A stretch of 64,000 nucleotides of DNA. It comes from Corticibacter populi. GTDB lineage: Bacteria; Pseudomonadota; Gammaproteobacteria; Burkholderiales; Burkholderiaceae_C. Position 1 is the stretch's first letter. Every line of letters begins with the position of its first letter. The stretch spans positions 550,414-614,413 of the forward strand of contig NZ_SGWR01000002.1 in assembly GCF_004217315.1 (NCBI RefSeq), written 5' to 3'. The notes below the pieces were generated by a model, which saw only the letters and a list, made by a program, of their open reading frames with translations, was not told where the DNA came from and did no database searches. The position numbers were made by a program, and so were the translations under genes. Positions 6,971 through 15,877 of the stretch are shown here, one piece after another.

Positions 6971-9421
6971 TCAGTAGGCGCCCCAACTGGCGTCACCGGA
7001 CTGCACATCACGGATGTCCACGGCGCGCCGCACGGCCGGCTGGGCCGCTGGTGCCAGCTGGGCTGCGGGCGCCGCCGGCGTGGCTGCGGCGGGCTGCGGC
7101 TGCTCGAAGGGCGCCACCAGCGGGCGCGGTACAGCACCGTCTTCCGCAGTCAGTTGTGCCGCGTTCGGGTACTCGGGCAGTACCGGCCCGGTGTTGACCG
7201 ACAGCACGCTACTCGGCCGTGGCTGATCCTGGATCTGCAGCGTGCGGATCATGTCGTAGCGGTCGAGTGCCAACCGGTCCATGCTCTGGCTGTCCTGCAG
7301 GATCACCGGGCGCAGGAACACCATCAGGTTGGTCTTGCTGCGGCTGCGGCTCTGGCTGCGGAACAGCCCGCCGATCAGCGGCAGGTCACCCAGCACCGGC
7401 ACGGAGCTGTTGGTGATGTCGAGCTGATCCTGGATCAGCCCGCCCAGCACGGCGGTGTTGCCGTCCTGCACCAGCACTGTCGAGGCAATGGTGCGCTTGT
7501 TGGTCACCAGGTTGGTGGAGTCCGTCGTGCTGGAGCCCAGCGAGCCCGAGATGCTGGAGACTTCCTGGTAGATCTGCAGCTTGATGGTCCCATCGGCATT
7601 GATCTGCGGACGGATGTTGAGCACCAGCCCCACGTCCATGCGCTCGTAGGTCGTGTAGGGATTGACCGTGGAGCTGGAGCCGGTGGTCGAATACGAACCG
7701 GTGGCCACCGGCACGTTCTGGCCGATGGTGATCTTGGCTTCCTGGTTGTCCAGCGTCAGCAGGGTTGGCGTCGAGAGGATGTTGGCATTGGTCTTGGTCT
7801 CCAGTGCACTGGCGAGCACCGCCAGCGAGCCTTTGTAGAGACCGATGTTCATGCCTTGCCCAAGACTCATGCCGGTATAGTTCTCCAGCGCGTAGTTGGC
7901 CGCATTCGTCACTAGGTTGCCGGTGGTGCCGAAGTTGGTGCCGCCACCGATGTAGCCATTGCTGTCCGATGCCAGCCCCAGCCACTGTACGCCCAGGGCG
8001 CTGGTATTGTCGGCCGCCACTTCGGCAATCAAGGCCTCGACATAGATCTGCGCGCGCCGCGTGTCGAGCTGGTCGATCACGGCCCGCATCTGGCGGTACA
8101 GCGGCGCCGGCGCGCTGATGATCAGGGCATTGTTGACGGGGTCGGCCTGGATCTGCCCGCCGGTGCTGGTCTGCTGGACACCACCCAGCAGATTGCTGCC
8201 GGTCGGATTGGCAGAGCTGCTGGAGCCCGAGACGCCGCTCGATGAGGTGGCACTGCCACCCTCGCTGACGGCCGTCAGTCCGCCACCGGAGGTTTGGCCG
8301 CCGCTGGCATTGCCGGCCCCCGCGCCGGCGCCGCCGCCCGTGGTCTGGCTGGCAAAGCCGGGATCGGCCGCAATGGCCGCGCGCAGGGTGCCGGCCAGTT
8401 GCACCGCATCGGCATTGCGCAGGTACACGACATGGATGTTGCCGCTGTCGGTCTCGGCGGTGGGCCGGTCGAGCCGGGCCACCAGCGAGCGTACCAGCGC
8501 CGCGCGCGCCGGATTGGCCGCCCGCACCACCAGACTGTTGCTGCGCGAGTCGGCCAGCACCGCGGTGCGGTAGAGATCGCCGCTGGCGACGGCATTCTGG
8601 GCGCCGCCGGCAGCGGCGGACACGGCACTGGCACCACCGCCCTCGATCAACCGGTTCACCAGCACGGCCAGGTCGGTGGCAATGGCGTGCTGCAGCGGGA
8701 TCACATCGATGTCGCTGGCATTGCTGACATCCAGCGCGGCCACGATCCGCGCAATGCGCGAGAGATTGTCGGCATAGTCGGTGATGACCAGCGCATTGGT
8801 GCCGGGATTGACGTTGATGGTGTTGTTGGGGCTGATCAGCGGCCGCAGCGTGGGCACCAGGTTGGCGGCATTCTCGTGCTGCAGGCGGAATATTTGCGTG
8901 ACGATCTGGCCGCCCGTCGGTGCCCGCGTCGGAAAGGCCCCCTCGGTCACGTTGACCACGCCGGTCTGCAGCTTGGCGTCGGCCTCGGGCACCACCTTGT
9001 AGAGGCCGGCGGCTTCGACCATCGTGAAACCCTGCATGCGCAGCGCCACCATGAACTGGTCCATCGCCGTCTGTGCCGAGACCGGATGGCCGGTCACCAG
9101 GTTGATGGTGCCGCGCACGCGCGGATCGACCACCACGTTGCGGCCGGTGATGGTGGCCATGGCCCGTGCCACTGCCTCGATCTCGGCGTTCTCGAAGTTG
9201 AGCGTCACCGGTTCACCCTGGCGGATGCTGGGCTGCCCGCCGGCGCCGGAGCTGGCATTCTGCGCCCAGGCCGCGCCGCTGCCCTGCATGGCCACCAGCA
9301 GCGCCAGCGCGGCCTGGGCGCAGAACGCCAGCCCGGACCGGTGGGCGCGCAATGGCTGCTGCGGTCGCGTGGCCCGGGCCGGGACGTCGGAGAGGGTCGT
9401 CATTCGTTTGGAGAAATGCAT
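6971..9421 (-). CDS. gspD: Type II secretion outer-membrane secretin GspD
   Basis: Outer-membrane channel of the type II secretion system. The open frame extends upstream without stop, but the real start is most likely the ATG at 9421. It is preceded by GAAG, lies just after the gspN stop and opens a signal peptide (hydrophobic core about 31-50, AWAQ near 53). The 816-residue product has N0 (about 65-145), repeated N1-N3 domains, a Gly/Ser-rich insertion inside N3, and the secretin core ending in VPVLGDLPLIGGLF. A Pro/Ala-rich C-terminal extension follows, possibly the site for pilotin or lipoprotein contact. An internal ATG at 9403 is an alternative start. gspN and gspM lie immediately upstream. 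Confidence 0.93.
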   Translation of the reverse strand: MHFSKRMTTLSDVPARATRPQQPLRAHRSGLAFCAQAALALLVAMQGSGAAWAQNASSGAGGQPSIRQGEPVTLNFENAEIEAVARAMATITGRNVVVDPRVRGTINLVTGHPVSAQTAMDQFMVALRMQGFTMVEAAGLYKVVPEADAKLQTGVVNVTEGAFPTRAPTGGQIVTQIFRLQHENAANLVPTLRPLISPNNTINVNPGTNALVITDYADNLSRIARIVAALDVSNASDIDVIPLQHAIATDLAVLVNRLIEGGGASAVSAAAGGAQNAVASGDLYRTAVLADSRSNSLVVRAANPARAALVRSLVARLDRPTAETDSGNIHVVYLRNADAVQLAGTLRAAIAADPGFASQTTGGGAGAGAGNASGGQTSGGGLTAVSEGGSATSSSGVSGSSSSANPTGSNLLGGVQQTSTGGQIQADPVNNALIISAPAPLYRQMRAVIDQLDTRRAQIYVEALIAEVAADNTSALGVQWLGLASDSNGYIGGGTNFGTTGNLVTNAANYALENYTGMSLGQGMNIGLYKGSLAVLASALETKTNANILSTPTLLTLDNQEAKITIGQNVPVATGSYSTTGSSSTVNPYTTYERMDVGLVLNIRPQINADGTIKLQIYQEVSSISGSLGSSTTDSTNLVTNKRTIASTVLVQDGNTAVLGGLIQDQLDITNSSVPVLGDLPLIGGLFRSQSRSRSKTNLMVFLRPVILQDSQSMDRLALDRYDMIRTLQIQDQPRPSSVLSVNTGPVLPEYPNAAQLTAEDGAVPRPLVAPFEQPQPAAATPAAPAAQLAPAAQPAVRRAVDIRDVQSGDASWGAY

Positions 9422-9429
9422 AAACGGCT

Positions 9430-10248
9430 TCAGAAATTGAGAATGGCGCGTGGCCCATCGCGGCGACCCAGCAGACTCAGCAGATTGGAGAGCGCGGGCA
9501 GGTGCTCGGGTGCTGCGCTGGCCTCGCCGGCAAAGCGCAGGCGGCCGCCCTGCCACTGCCCACTGCCACTGAGCTGCAGCGGCCCGGCATCGGTGCTCAG
9601 CGTCAGCTCCACCGTCTCGGCCCCCCGCATGATAAGTCGATAACTGCCCATGGGGCGGATGGTGGTGAGGCTGGAACTGGCATTGCGCAGCGACAGCTCG
9701 GCCGTGCCGCGCAGCAGATCGCGCCCCTGCACCGATTGCCAGCCGAACTGGCGCAGCTGCAGGGTCAGCGTGCCATCGAGCTGCAAGGTGTTCCAGGGTG
9801 CGCCCAGGCCCTGCAGCAGGCTTGCCGGCCACTGGCTGGCGTGGTCCTCCACCGTGACCGCCACACGCTGCCAGCCCAGCCGCAGCCGGGCCGCCAGCGG
9901 CGCGCTGGCGCAACAATCGGGCAGCAAATGCACATCGGCGCCCAACCAGGCAGGCCGGATGCGCCAATCGAGATGACCCGGCAGCACCATTTGATCGCGG
10001 CTGCCCGTGCCACCGCTGAGCACCAGTTGCGCCGTGCCATTCCAGACGGTGCCCCGCGCATCCTGCAGCAGCACCTGCTGGCCGCTGGCGGCGGCCACGG
10101 CGGCCGCCAACCAGCGCGCCGGGGCAAACAGCAGCAGTGCCAGCAGCATGCCCAGCAGCGCGCCCAGCACCGCCCAGCGCCGCAGGCCAGGGGTGCGGGA
10201 AGCGGCAGCGGCCGCCCGCTGGGGACGCACACGTTGGCGCATTGCCAT
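9430..10248 (-). CDS. gspN: Type II secretion protein GspN
   Basis: Bitopic inner-membrane component of some type II systems. The 272-residue protein has a basic N-terminus, one transmembrane helix (about residues 24-52) and a periplasmic region. The periplasmic part contains the VWNGTAQL and LDWRI segments typical of GspN, plus the W-x-x-LQLDGTLTL repeat-like strand. Its ATG at 10248 directly abuts the gspM stop (TAG at 10251-10249), so translation is probably coupled; an ATG two codons later is possible. GspN is dispensable in some species, and its exact role is unsettled. Confidence 0.88.
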   Translation of the reverse strand: MAMRQRVRPQRAAAAASRTPGLRRWAVLGALLGMLLALLLFAPARWLAAAVAAASGQQVLLQDARGTVWNGTAQLVLSGGTGSRDQMVLPGHLDWRIRPAWLGADVHLLPDCCASAPLAARLRLGWQRVAVTVEDHASQWPASLLQGLGAPWNTLQLDGTLTLQLRQFGWQSVQGRDLLRGTAELSLRNASSSLTTIRPMGSYRLIMRGAETVELTLSTDAGPLQLSGSGQWQGGRLRFAGEASAAPEHLPALSNLLSLLGRRDGPRAILNF

Positions 10249-10755
10249 CTACGGTGCCGCCGCTGGCAGGGCCAGCACCACCGTGCCACTCCAGACCAGC
10301 GGCGCGCCGTCGCCACCGGGCGCGTGGCGAATGTCCACCTGTACCGGCTGACTGCGCGCGCCCTCGCGCACCTCCTGCAGCCAGGCCTGCAGCGCAGGCG
10401 CCGGCACATTCTGCAGGCGCACCGTGCTCTGCTCGCCCACGGTGGTGAGCTGCGCCGCATCGCCCAGCAGGCGCGTGGTGGCGGCCTGGATGTGGCGGCC
10501 GGCAGCGGCCGGGCTCACATTGCTGGTCTGCTCGCGGTACTGCAGCGCTTGTTGGCGCAGCCGCTGCATCTGCTGGACCTGCGTATCCAGCGCGCGGCTG
10601 GCGGCATCGAACCCCCGCGCGGTCTGCAGGGCCGGCGCGAGCGCCAGCCACCAGACCAGCGCGGCCAGCACCACCAGCACCGCGCCCGCAACCAGCCTGC
10701 GCTCGCGCGGCTGCATACCCTGCCATTGCTGGCGAATCTGGGTGCGCACGCTCAT
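10249..10755 (-). CDS. gspM: Type II secretion protein GspM
   Basis: Inner-membrane platform protein that partners GspL. The start chosen at 10755 (MSVRTQ) has GGAGAAGG upstream and overlaps the gspL stop as ATGA, giving 168 residues, the normal GspM size. There is a short cytoplasmic segment with RERRL just before one transmembrane helix (about 24-46). A periplasmic coiled-coil-like stretch and a C-terminal ferredoxin-like domain (about 90-165) follow. An upstream in-frame start exists but lies inside gspL and lacks a ribosome-binding site. Confidence 0.9.
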   Translation of the reverse strand: MSVRTQIRQQWQGMQPRERRLVAGAVLVVLAALVWWLALAPALQTARGFDAASRALDTQVQQMQRLRQQALQYREQTSNVSPAAAGRHIQAATTRLLGDAAQLTTVGEQSTVRLQNVPAPALQAWLQEVREGARSQPVQVDIRHAPGGDGAPLVWSGTVVLALPAAAP

Positions 10756-12002
10756 GGACCTTCTCCGGGTCGCAGCGCGATGCGCACTGCCGTATCCTGC
10801 CAATCGGCCTGCAGACCGCGCTCGGCCAGCGCAGCCTGCCAGAGGGCAAAGGCTGCGTCATCGAGCGTCAGCCCGCCCAGCAGCAGGCTTTGGCCTTCGT
10901 ATTGCAGGGTCTGCGGCAACTGGCCGGCCGGCAGCGTTGCGCCGACGGCGGCGGCCAGCACCTCGAAGGAGCCGTGCGTGAGCGCGCCGCTTTGCTGCTG
11001 CAGGCGTTGCAGTTCACGGCGCATCTGCAGCGGCGCATCGACCACCACCGGCACGCTCGGGAAAGTGGTGGCGAACAGGCTGTTGATCTGGTCGCGCTTG
11101 TCATCGAGCTGCTGGCGGGCCTGCCAGGCCCAGACGTTGACTCCCAGCAACTGCGCCAGCACCAGCACCAGCAGGCCCCAGCGGGCCGGACGCCACTGCG
11201 GAGCGCGCAGCAGGTTCTGCGTGCCGCTGGCCAGGCCCTGGGCCAGCCGGTCACGGCCGGAATTGGCGAACTGGAACTGCGCCAGACTCCAGGCGCCACC
11301 GGCGGCCTGCAACAGGCGGTCGCCGGTTTCGAACAGGCGCACTGGCCGGCCCAGGCGCTGCTGCGCCAGTTGATAGACGGCCGGCTCGGCATCGACCACG
11401 GTCTCGGGCGAGAGCGCCGCCACCAGATCCATGGCGCCAGCCGCCGGCGTCAGCGGCAGGGCCAGCACCTGGCCATCACCGTCGGCGCCGCGAATCACCA
11501 GCCAGGGGGCATCTTCGGTACCAAGCGCCAGCAACCGAGGTGTGACAACGGCATCCTCCTGCGCCGGGGCTTCGGGTGCGAAGGCCGGCACGATGCGCTG
11601 GACCACCAGACCGGCTGCGGCCAGCACATCCAGCGCGGATTCCAGCCAGGCCACGCGGCACACCGACACCCAGCTGGCCTGACCGGCGGCGGCATCCGGA
11701 GCCAGCGAAAAATGCAGCTGGCTGACGTCGTCGAGCAGTTGGTCCTCGAGCAGGCCCTGCAGCACGGCGCGCAGACGTTGGCGGTCCTTCAGCGGCACCT
11801 TGGGCAGCTTGATGCGATGCCACGACAGCAATTGCACGGGCACCACCAGCACCACCTGCGTGCCCTTGCCGGGCCGCGGCAGGAGGGCAGCAAGGCCCTG
11901 CCCGGCCTGCTCCAGCGTCTGGCCATCGCCGCTGAAGGCAAAGGCCAGGGGCGTTTGCGCCGTGATGTCACGCGGCGGGGGTTCGATGATCAGAAGGGGC
12001 AT
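10752..12002 (-). CDS. gspL: Type II secretion protein GspL
   Basis: Inner-membrane protein that anchors the GspE ATPase through its cytoplasmic actin-like domain. The start at 12002 (MPLLIIEPP) fits the family N-terminus. A TTG 13 codons earlier is open but unsupported, and neither has a strong Shine-Dalgarno. The 416-residue protein has a cytoplasmic domain (about 1-265), one transmembrane helix (about 278-298, GLLVLVLAQLLGVNVWAW) and a periplasmic ferredoxin-like domain. It is the first gene of the gspL-M-N-D-E run. A TACAAT hexamer at 12083-12078 and an inverted repeat lie upstream. Confidence 0.9.
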   Translation of the reverse strand: MPLLIIEPPPRDITAQTPLAFAFSGDGQTLEQAGQGLAALLPRPGKGTQVVLVVPVQLLSWHRIKLPKVPLKDRQRLRAVLQGLLEDQLLDDVSQLHFSLAPDAAAGQASWVSVCRVAWLESALDVLAAAGLVVQRIVPAFAPEAPAQEDAVVTPRLLALGTEDAPWLVIRGADGDGQVLALPLTPAAGAMDLVAALSPETVVDAEPAVYQLAQQRLGRPVRLFETGDRLLQAAGGAWSLAQFQFANSGRDRLAQGLASGTQNLLRAPQWRPARWGLLVLVLAQLLGVNVWAWQARQQLDDKRDQINSLFATTFPSVPVVVDAPLQMRRELQRLQQQSGALTHGSFEVLAAAVGATLPAGQLPQTLQYEGQSLLLGGLTLDDAAFALWQAALAERGLQADWQDTAVRIALRPGEGP

Positions 12003-12077
12003 GCTGCAAAAAACGTCCGGTGTGCGGCCCAGCCGCGGCAATCATGGACGGGCTGCGGACTCCGGGAAGTGGCCGCT

Positions 12078-12122
12078 ATTGTAGAAGGCAAAGGTAGCAG
12101 GATTTGATGACAGTTTTGTCAT
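12078..12122 (-). promoter_or_regulatory. Putative promoter and operator region for the gsp operon
   Basis: On the minus strand TACAAT (12083-12078) is a good -10, though no convincing -35 is seen at 17 bases. Farther upstream lies the perfect inverted repeat ATGACA-GTTT-TGTCAT (12107-12122), a candidate regulator site. Confidence 0.35.
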
Positions 12123-12179
12123 ATTCGACCAGGGCAGAGACCCACGGGCGGGCCTCGCGGGGCCCTGCCAGTCAGACCA

Positions 12180-13262
12180 TCAGTTCGGCCGGATGCCCAG
12201 GCGCTCGAGTACCGGGCCCCACTCGGCCCGCTCGGCGGCGATGCGCGCGGCAAAGCCCTGCGCGCTGTCATGGTATGGAATGGAGCCCTGCGCGGCCATC
12301 GTGGCCACGAAGGCCGGGTCGGCAACGGCCTCGCCAATCACCTGATTGAGGCGCGCCACCACCGCATCGGGCGTATCGCGGTGCGTCACCACACCGAGCC
12401 AGACCGCGCTTTCGAAGCCGGCAAAGCCTTCCTGCTGCAGCGTCGGCACATCGGCAAAGGTCGGACTGTCCACATGCGGGCTGACGGCCAGCAGCTTGAG
12501 CCGCCCGCTCTTGACGAGCGGCTCGACCAGCGCCGTGCCGGCCCAGTAGACCTGGGTGTCGCCGGCCACGGTGGCGGTCAGCGCGTCAGGACCGGTCTTG
12601 AATGGCACGTGCACGATGTCGACGCCGGCCTGCTCGCGCAGCACCTCGAAGAGCACGTGCGGCGGGCTGCCGTTGCCGGAGCTGGCGTAGTTGAGCACGC
12701 CCGGCTCGCGCCGCGCCAGCGCCAGCAGTTCAGCCAGATTGCTCACCGGCAGTTGCGGGTTGACCGTCAAGGCCATCGGCAGCACCGCCACCGGGCTGAC
12801 GGGCTTGAGGTCGACGGCAGGGTCATAGGTGAGCTTGGGGAATACATAGGGGCTCCAGACCGCATGGGCATTGGTGACGATGGCCAGCGTGTGGCCGCTG
12901 CCATCGCTGTCCTTGAGGTGCTGCAAAGCCACCATGCCACCGGCGCCGGGCCGGTTGTCCACCACCACCGGCTGGCCGAGCGCGGCGTGGAGCTTTTCGG
13001 CCAGCGGACGCGCGAAAATGTCCGGCAGGCTGCCGGCACCGCCGTTGACGATGATCGTCATGGTGCGGCTGGGAAACGCGCCGGAGAGGCCCGGATCATC
13101 CACCGCCGCGCCCGCCACTGGCGCCGCCTGTGCCTGGACTGCCAGCGGCAGTGCCAGCACCGCCAGCGCACCGAGCAGTGCGCTGCACAGCGCACGCCTG
13201 CCAACACCGGTCTGCACTACACTCAGGCCCTGCGCCACCGATCGCCATTCCCGTCTTGTCAT
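12180..13262 (-). CDS. Bug/TctC-type periplasmic solute-binding protein
   Basis: Periplasmic receptor of the Bug family (tripartite tricarboxylate transporter receptor type), expanded in Burkholderiales. Start 13262 was chosen because AGGTG precedes it and it opens a signal peptide (hydrophobic core about 25-43, then VQAQA). The mature protein shows the two-lobed Bug fold signatures: FARPLAEKLHAALGQPVVVDNRPGAGG in lobe 1, and VDIVHVPFKTGPDALTATVAGDTQV plus FADVPTLQQEGF in lobe 2. No tctA/tctB membrane genes are nearby, so it is an orphan receptor with unknown ligand. It is divergent from the M23 peptidase gene, with only 32 bases between starts. Confidence 0.88.
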   Translation of the reverse strand: MTRREWRSVAQGLSVVQTGVGRRALCSALLGALAVLALPLAVQAQAAPVAGAAVDDPGLSGAFPSRTMTIIVNGGAGSLPDIFARPLAEKLHAALGQPVVVDNRPGAGGMVALQHLKDSDGSGHTLAIVTNAHAVWSPYVFPKLTYDPAVDLKPVSPVAVLPMALTVNPQLPVSNLAELLALARREPGVLNYASSGNGSPPHVLFEVLREQAGVDIVHVPFKTGPDALTATVAGDTQVYWAGTALVEPLVKSGRLKLLAVSPHVDSPTFADVPTLQQEGFAGFESAVWLGVVTHRDTPDAVVARLNQVIGEAVADPAFVATMAAQGSIPYHDSAQGFAARIAAERAEWGPVLERLGIRPN

Positions 13263-13294
13263 CGTACACCTCGCCTCATGGGCAAAAAACACGC

Positions 13295-14206
13295 ATGTCC
13301 ATCTTGAATTCCTGCGCGAAGAATAGCATCCACCGCCGCTACGGCCGCCGTATTGTGGCGTGGTGCGCCCGCCGGCCGGCCGGCGCGCTGCTGCTGGCGC
13401 TCAGCCTGGGCCAGACCGGCGCGGCGCTGGCGCAAGCTGCGCCGGCTGCCGATGCGCGCCTGGCGTTTCCGGCCAGCGTGCAACAGGGCTCGATGGTCAT
13501 CGGCAGGGTGGTGCCGGGCAGCACGGTGCGCTACCGCGACCGCACGCTGCGCACCACGGGCTACGGCACGGTGGTGTTCGGCGTGGGACGCAACGAGACC
13601 GGCCCGGCCGTGCTGCAGGTGCAAAGCCCCGATGGACAGGCCAGCAGCGTCAGCATCGCCGTGACCGGCCGCGACTGGCCTACCGAATACGTCAATGGCG
13701 TGCCGCCCAAGACCGTCAACCCGCCAGCGGCGATTGCCGAGCGCATCCGCCGCGAGCAGGCCCAGGTGACGGCCGCGCGCGAGCGCGACGACGACCGCGC
13801 CGATTTCGCCCAGCGCTTCATCTGGCCGGTGCAGGGCCGCATCAGCGGCCGGTTCGGCAACGCGCGGGTCTATAACGGCCTGCCCAGCGGCAGCGGCCAC
13901 TCCGGCATGGACATCGCCGCGCCAACGGGCACACCGGTCAAGGCACCGGCGGCCGGCATCGTCACCTTCGCTGCGGACAACCTCTACCTGACCGGCGGAA
14001 CGCTGCTGCTCGACCATGGCTTTGGCATCAGCTCCAACTTCCTGCACCTCTCGCGCATCGACGTGAAAGTGGGCGAGCGCGTCGAGCAAGGCCAGGTGAT
14101 CGCCGCCGTCGGCGCCACCGGCCGCGCCACCGGGCCCCACCTGCACTGGGGCATGAACTGGTTCGACGTCCGCATCGACCCGCTGCTGGTGCTCGAACGG
14201 CCCTGA
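13295..14206 (+). CDS. M23-family peptidoglycan DD-metallopeptidase
   Basis: Secreted or periplasmic zinc endopeptidase that probably cuts peptidoglycan cross-links. From the ATG at 13295 the protein has 303 residues: a signal peptide (hydrophobic core about 27-45, ending ALAQA), a beta-rich N-domain (about 50-125) and a helical linker. The LytM core carries the metal ligands His202 and Asp206 (HSGMD) and His282-x-His284 (HLHWG). All expected ligands are present, so it should be active rather than an EnvC/NlpD-like activator. Longer in-frame starts lie inside the divergent Bug gene and are unlikely. lemA follows 70 bases later. Confidence 0.9.
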   Translation: MSILNSCAKNSIHRRYGRRIVAWCARRPAGALLLALSLGQTGAALAQAAPAADARLAFPASVQQGSMVIGRVVPGSTVRYRDRTLRTTGYGTVVFGVGRNETGPAVLQVQSPDGQASSVSIAVTGRDWPTEYVNGVPPKTVNPPAAIAERIRREQAQVTAARERDDDRADFAQRFIWPVQGRISGRFGNARVYNGLPSGSGHSGMDIAAPTGTPVKAPAAGIVTFAADNLYLTGGTLLLDHGFGISSNFLHLSRIDVKVGERVEQGQVIAAVGATGRATGPHLHWGMNWFDVRIDPLLVLERP

Positions 14207-14276
14207 CCGGGCCGGTCCCTGGCGAACCCCGAACCGCGTAGAATTTTCCGGATCACCCATTCGAGGAGAAACACAC

Positions 14277-14885
14277 ATGCAACGCATCTGGCTCATGCTC
14301 GCCGCCAGCCTCACCCTGCTGCTGGGCGGCTGCGGCTATAACGACTTCCAGCGCCTGGACGAGCAGGCCAAGGCAGCCTGGAGCGAGGTCGTCAACCAGT
14401 ACCAGCGACGCGCCGACCTCATCCCCAACATCGTCGCCACCGTGCAGGGCGAGGCCAACTTCGAGCGCGACACGCTCACGCAGGTGATCGAAGCCCGCGC
14501 CAAGGCTACCTCGATCCAAGTCACGCCCGAGACGCTGCAGGACCCGCAGGCGCTGGCGCGCTTCCAACAAGCCCAGGGCGAACTCTCGGGTGCGCTCTCG
14601 CGCCTGATGGCGGTGGCCGAGAGCTACCCCACGCTTCAGGCCAACCAGGGCTTTCGCGACCTGCGCGTGACGCTCGAAGGCACCGAGAACCGCATCACCG
14701 TCGCCCGCAACCAGTACATCCAGGCCGTACAGGAGTACAACGTGCTGCGCCGCAGCTTCCCGACCAACCTGACGGCCCGGATCTTCGGCTATGACGAGAA
14801 GCCGGCCTTCAGCGTGGCCAACGAAGCCGCCATCGCGACCCCGCCGAAGGTCGACTTCTCGGGCGGCCAACCGGCTGCGCAGTAA
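14277..14885 (+). CDS. lemA: LemA family lipoprotein
   Basis: A LemA-fold helical-bundle protein of 202 residues with a lipoprotein signal (LLGGC, acylated Cys19), so it should be membrane-anchored and periplasmic. The conserved LemA core is clear: DEQAKAAWSEVVNQYQRRADLIPN (about 28-51) and the NQYIQAVQEYNVLRRSFPT segment near residue 150. GAGGAG precedes the ATG. It begins an operon with two TPM-domain genes, a conserved association. The biochemical role of LemA remains unclear, with links to envelope stress and protease partners in some species. Confidence 0.93.
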   Translation: MQRIWLMLAASLTLLLGGCGYNDFQRLDEQAKAAWSEVVNQYQRRADLIPNIVATVQGEANFERDTLTQVIEARAKATSIQVTPETLQDPQALARFQQAQGELSGALSRLMAVAESYPTLQANQGFRDLRVTLEGTENRITVARNQYIQAVQEYNVLRRSFPTNLTARIFGYDEKPAFSVANEAAIATPPKVDFSGGQPAAQ

Positions 14886-14926
14886 GCAACTGCTCACCGC
14901 GCCACCAAGGCCCGCCGTCACAACCC

Positions 14927-15877
14927 ATGCCTCGCCTCACTCTGCGCCATCTGCTGCCATTGCCGCTGCAGGCTCTGCCGGCAACCCTGCTGGGCCTGTT
15001 GCTGGGCCCGTTGCTGTGCCTGACGCTGGCCTGGCCGGCGGCCGGCGCGGCGCAGACCGGGCTGCAGGCCATCCCGGCGCTCAGCGGCCGTGTCATCGAC
15101 CAGACCGGCACGCTCGATGCCGCCGCGCAGCAGCAGATCAGCACCCAGCTCGCCGGCATCGAGACGCGCTTTGGCACGCAGGTGGTGGTGCTGATGGTGC
15201 CCACCACCCAGCCCGAGGACATCGCCGCCTATGCCTATCGCGTCGCCAGCGCCTGGAAGATCGGCCGCCGCGACGTCGGCGACGGCCTGCTGCTGCTCAT
15301 CGCCAAGCAGGACCGTGCGCTGCGCATCGAGGTGGCGCGCGCGCTCGAGGGCACCGTGCCCGACATCGCCGCCGCGCGCATCATCGACAACGTGATGGTG
15401 CCCCACATGCGCCAGGGTGACTTTGCCACTGCCATCAGTGCCGGCATCGATGCCGTGGCGGCCCGGCTGGCCGGTGACGACAGCCTGCCCGCACCTGCGG
15501 CGGCATCACCTTCGGGTGGCTCGTCCCATAGCCCCATCAACTGGGAATCGCTGCTCGTGCTGGCCTATCTGGGCATCGTCGTGGGCAGCGCGGTGCTGCG
15601 CCAGCTGCTGGGCCGCAAGCTCGGCGCACTCGCCAGCGGCGCCGCCGTCGGCGCGGTGCTGTACTTTGCCACCACCATGCTGCTGGTGGCCATTGGCGGC
15701 GGCATCGTCACCGCCTTGCTGGCCTTTTCGGCAAGCGGCAAGGTCGGTCTGGGCAGCACCGGCTCCGGCCGCGGCGGCTGGGGCGGCGGGCGCAGTGGCG
15801 GCAGCAGTGGAAGCGGTGGCTTTCGCTCCGGTGGCGGCGGCAGTTTTGGCGGCGGGGGCGCCTCGGGACGATGGTAG
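14927..15877 (+). CDS. TPM-domain membrane protein, YgcG-like
   Basis: A protein of 316 residues with a signal peptide (about 1-42) and a TPM domain (about 45-185). The domain has LSGRVIDQTGTLDAAAQQQI, FGTQVVVLMVPTTQPEDIAAYAYRVASAWKIGRRDVGDGLLLLIA and the ALEGTVPDIAAARI motif. Two transmembrane helices (about 205-222 and 237-262) and a Gly/Ser-rich tail ending [10 protein letters not shown] follow. This architecture is typical of the larger TPM partner found with LemA. TPM domains have been linked to photosystem repair, phosphatase activity and respiratory-complex biogenesis in other organisms, but the bacterial role is not settled. Confidence 0.9.
   Translation: MPRLTLRHLLPLPLQALPATLLGLLLGPLLCLTLAWPAAGAAQTGLQAIPALSGRVIDQTGTLDAAAQQQISTQLAGIETRFGTQVVVLMVPTTQPEDIAAYAYRVASAWKIGRRDVGDGLLLLIAKQDRALRIEVARALEGTVPDIAAARIIDNVMVPHMRQGDFATAISAGIDAVAARLAGDDSLPAPAAASPSGGSSHSPINWESLLVLAYLGIVVGSAVLRQLLGRKLGALASGAAVGAVLYFATTMLLVAIGGGIVTALLAFSASGKVGLGSTGSGRGGWGGGRSGGSSGSGGFRSGGGGSFGGGGASGRW

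Noticed and set aside
9422-10861. Upstream in-frame extension of gspD by 480 codons
   Set aside because: It overlaps gspN and gspM entirely; the ATG at 9421 has a signal peptide and follows the gspN stop.
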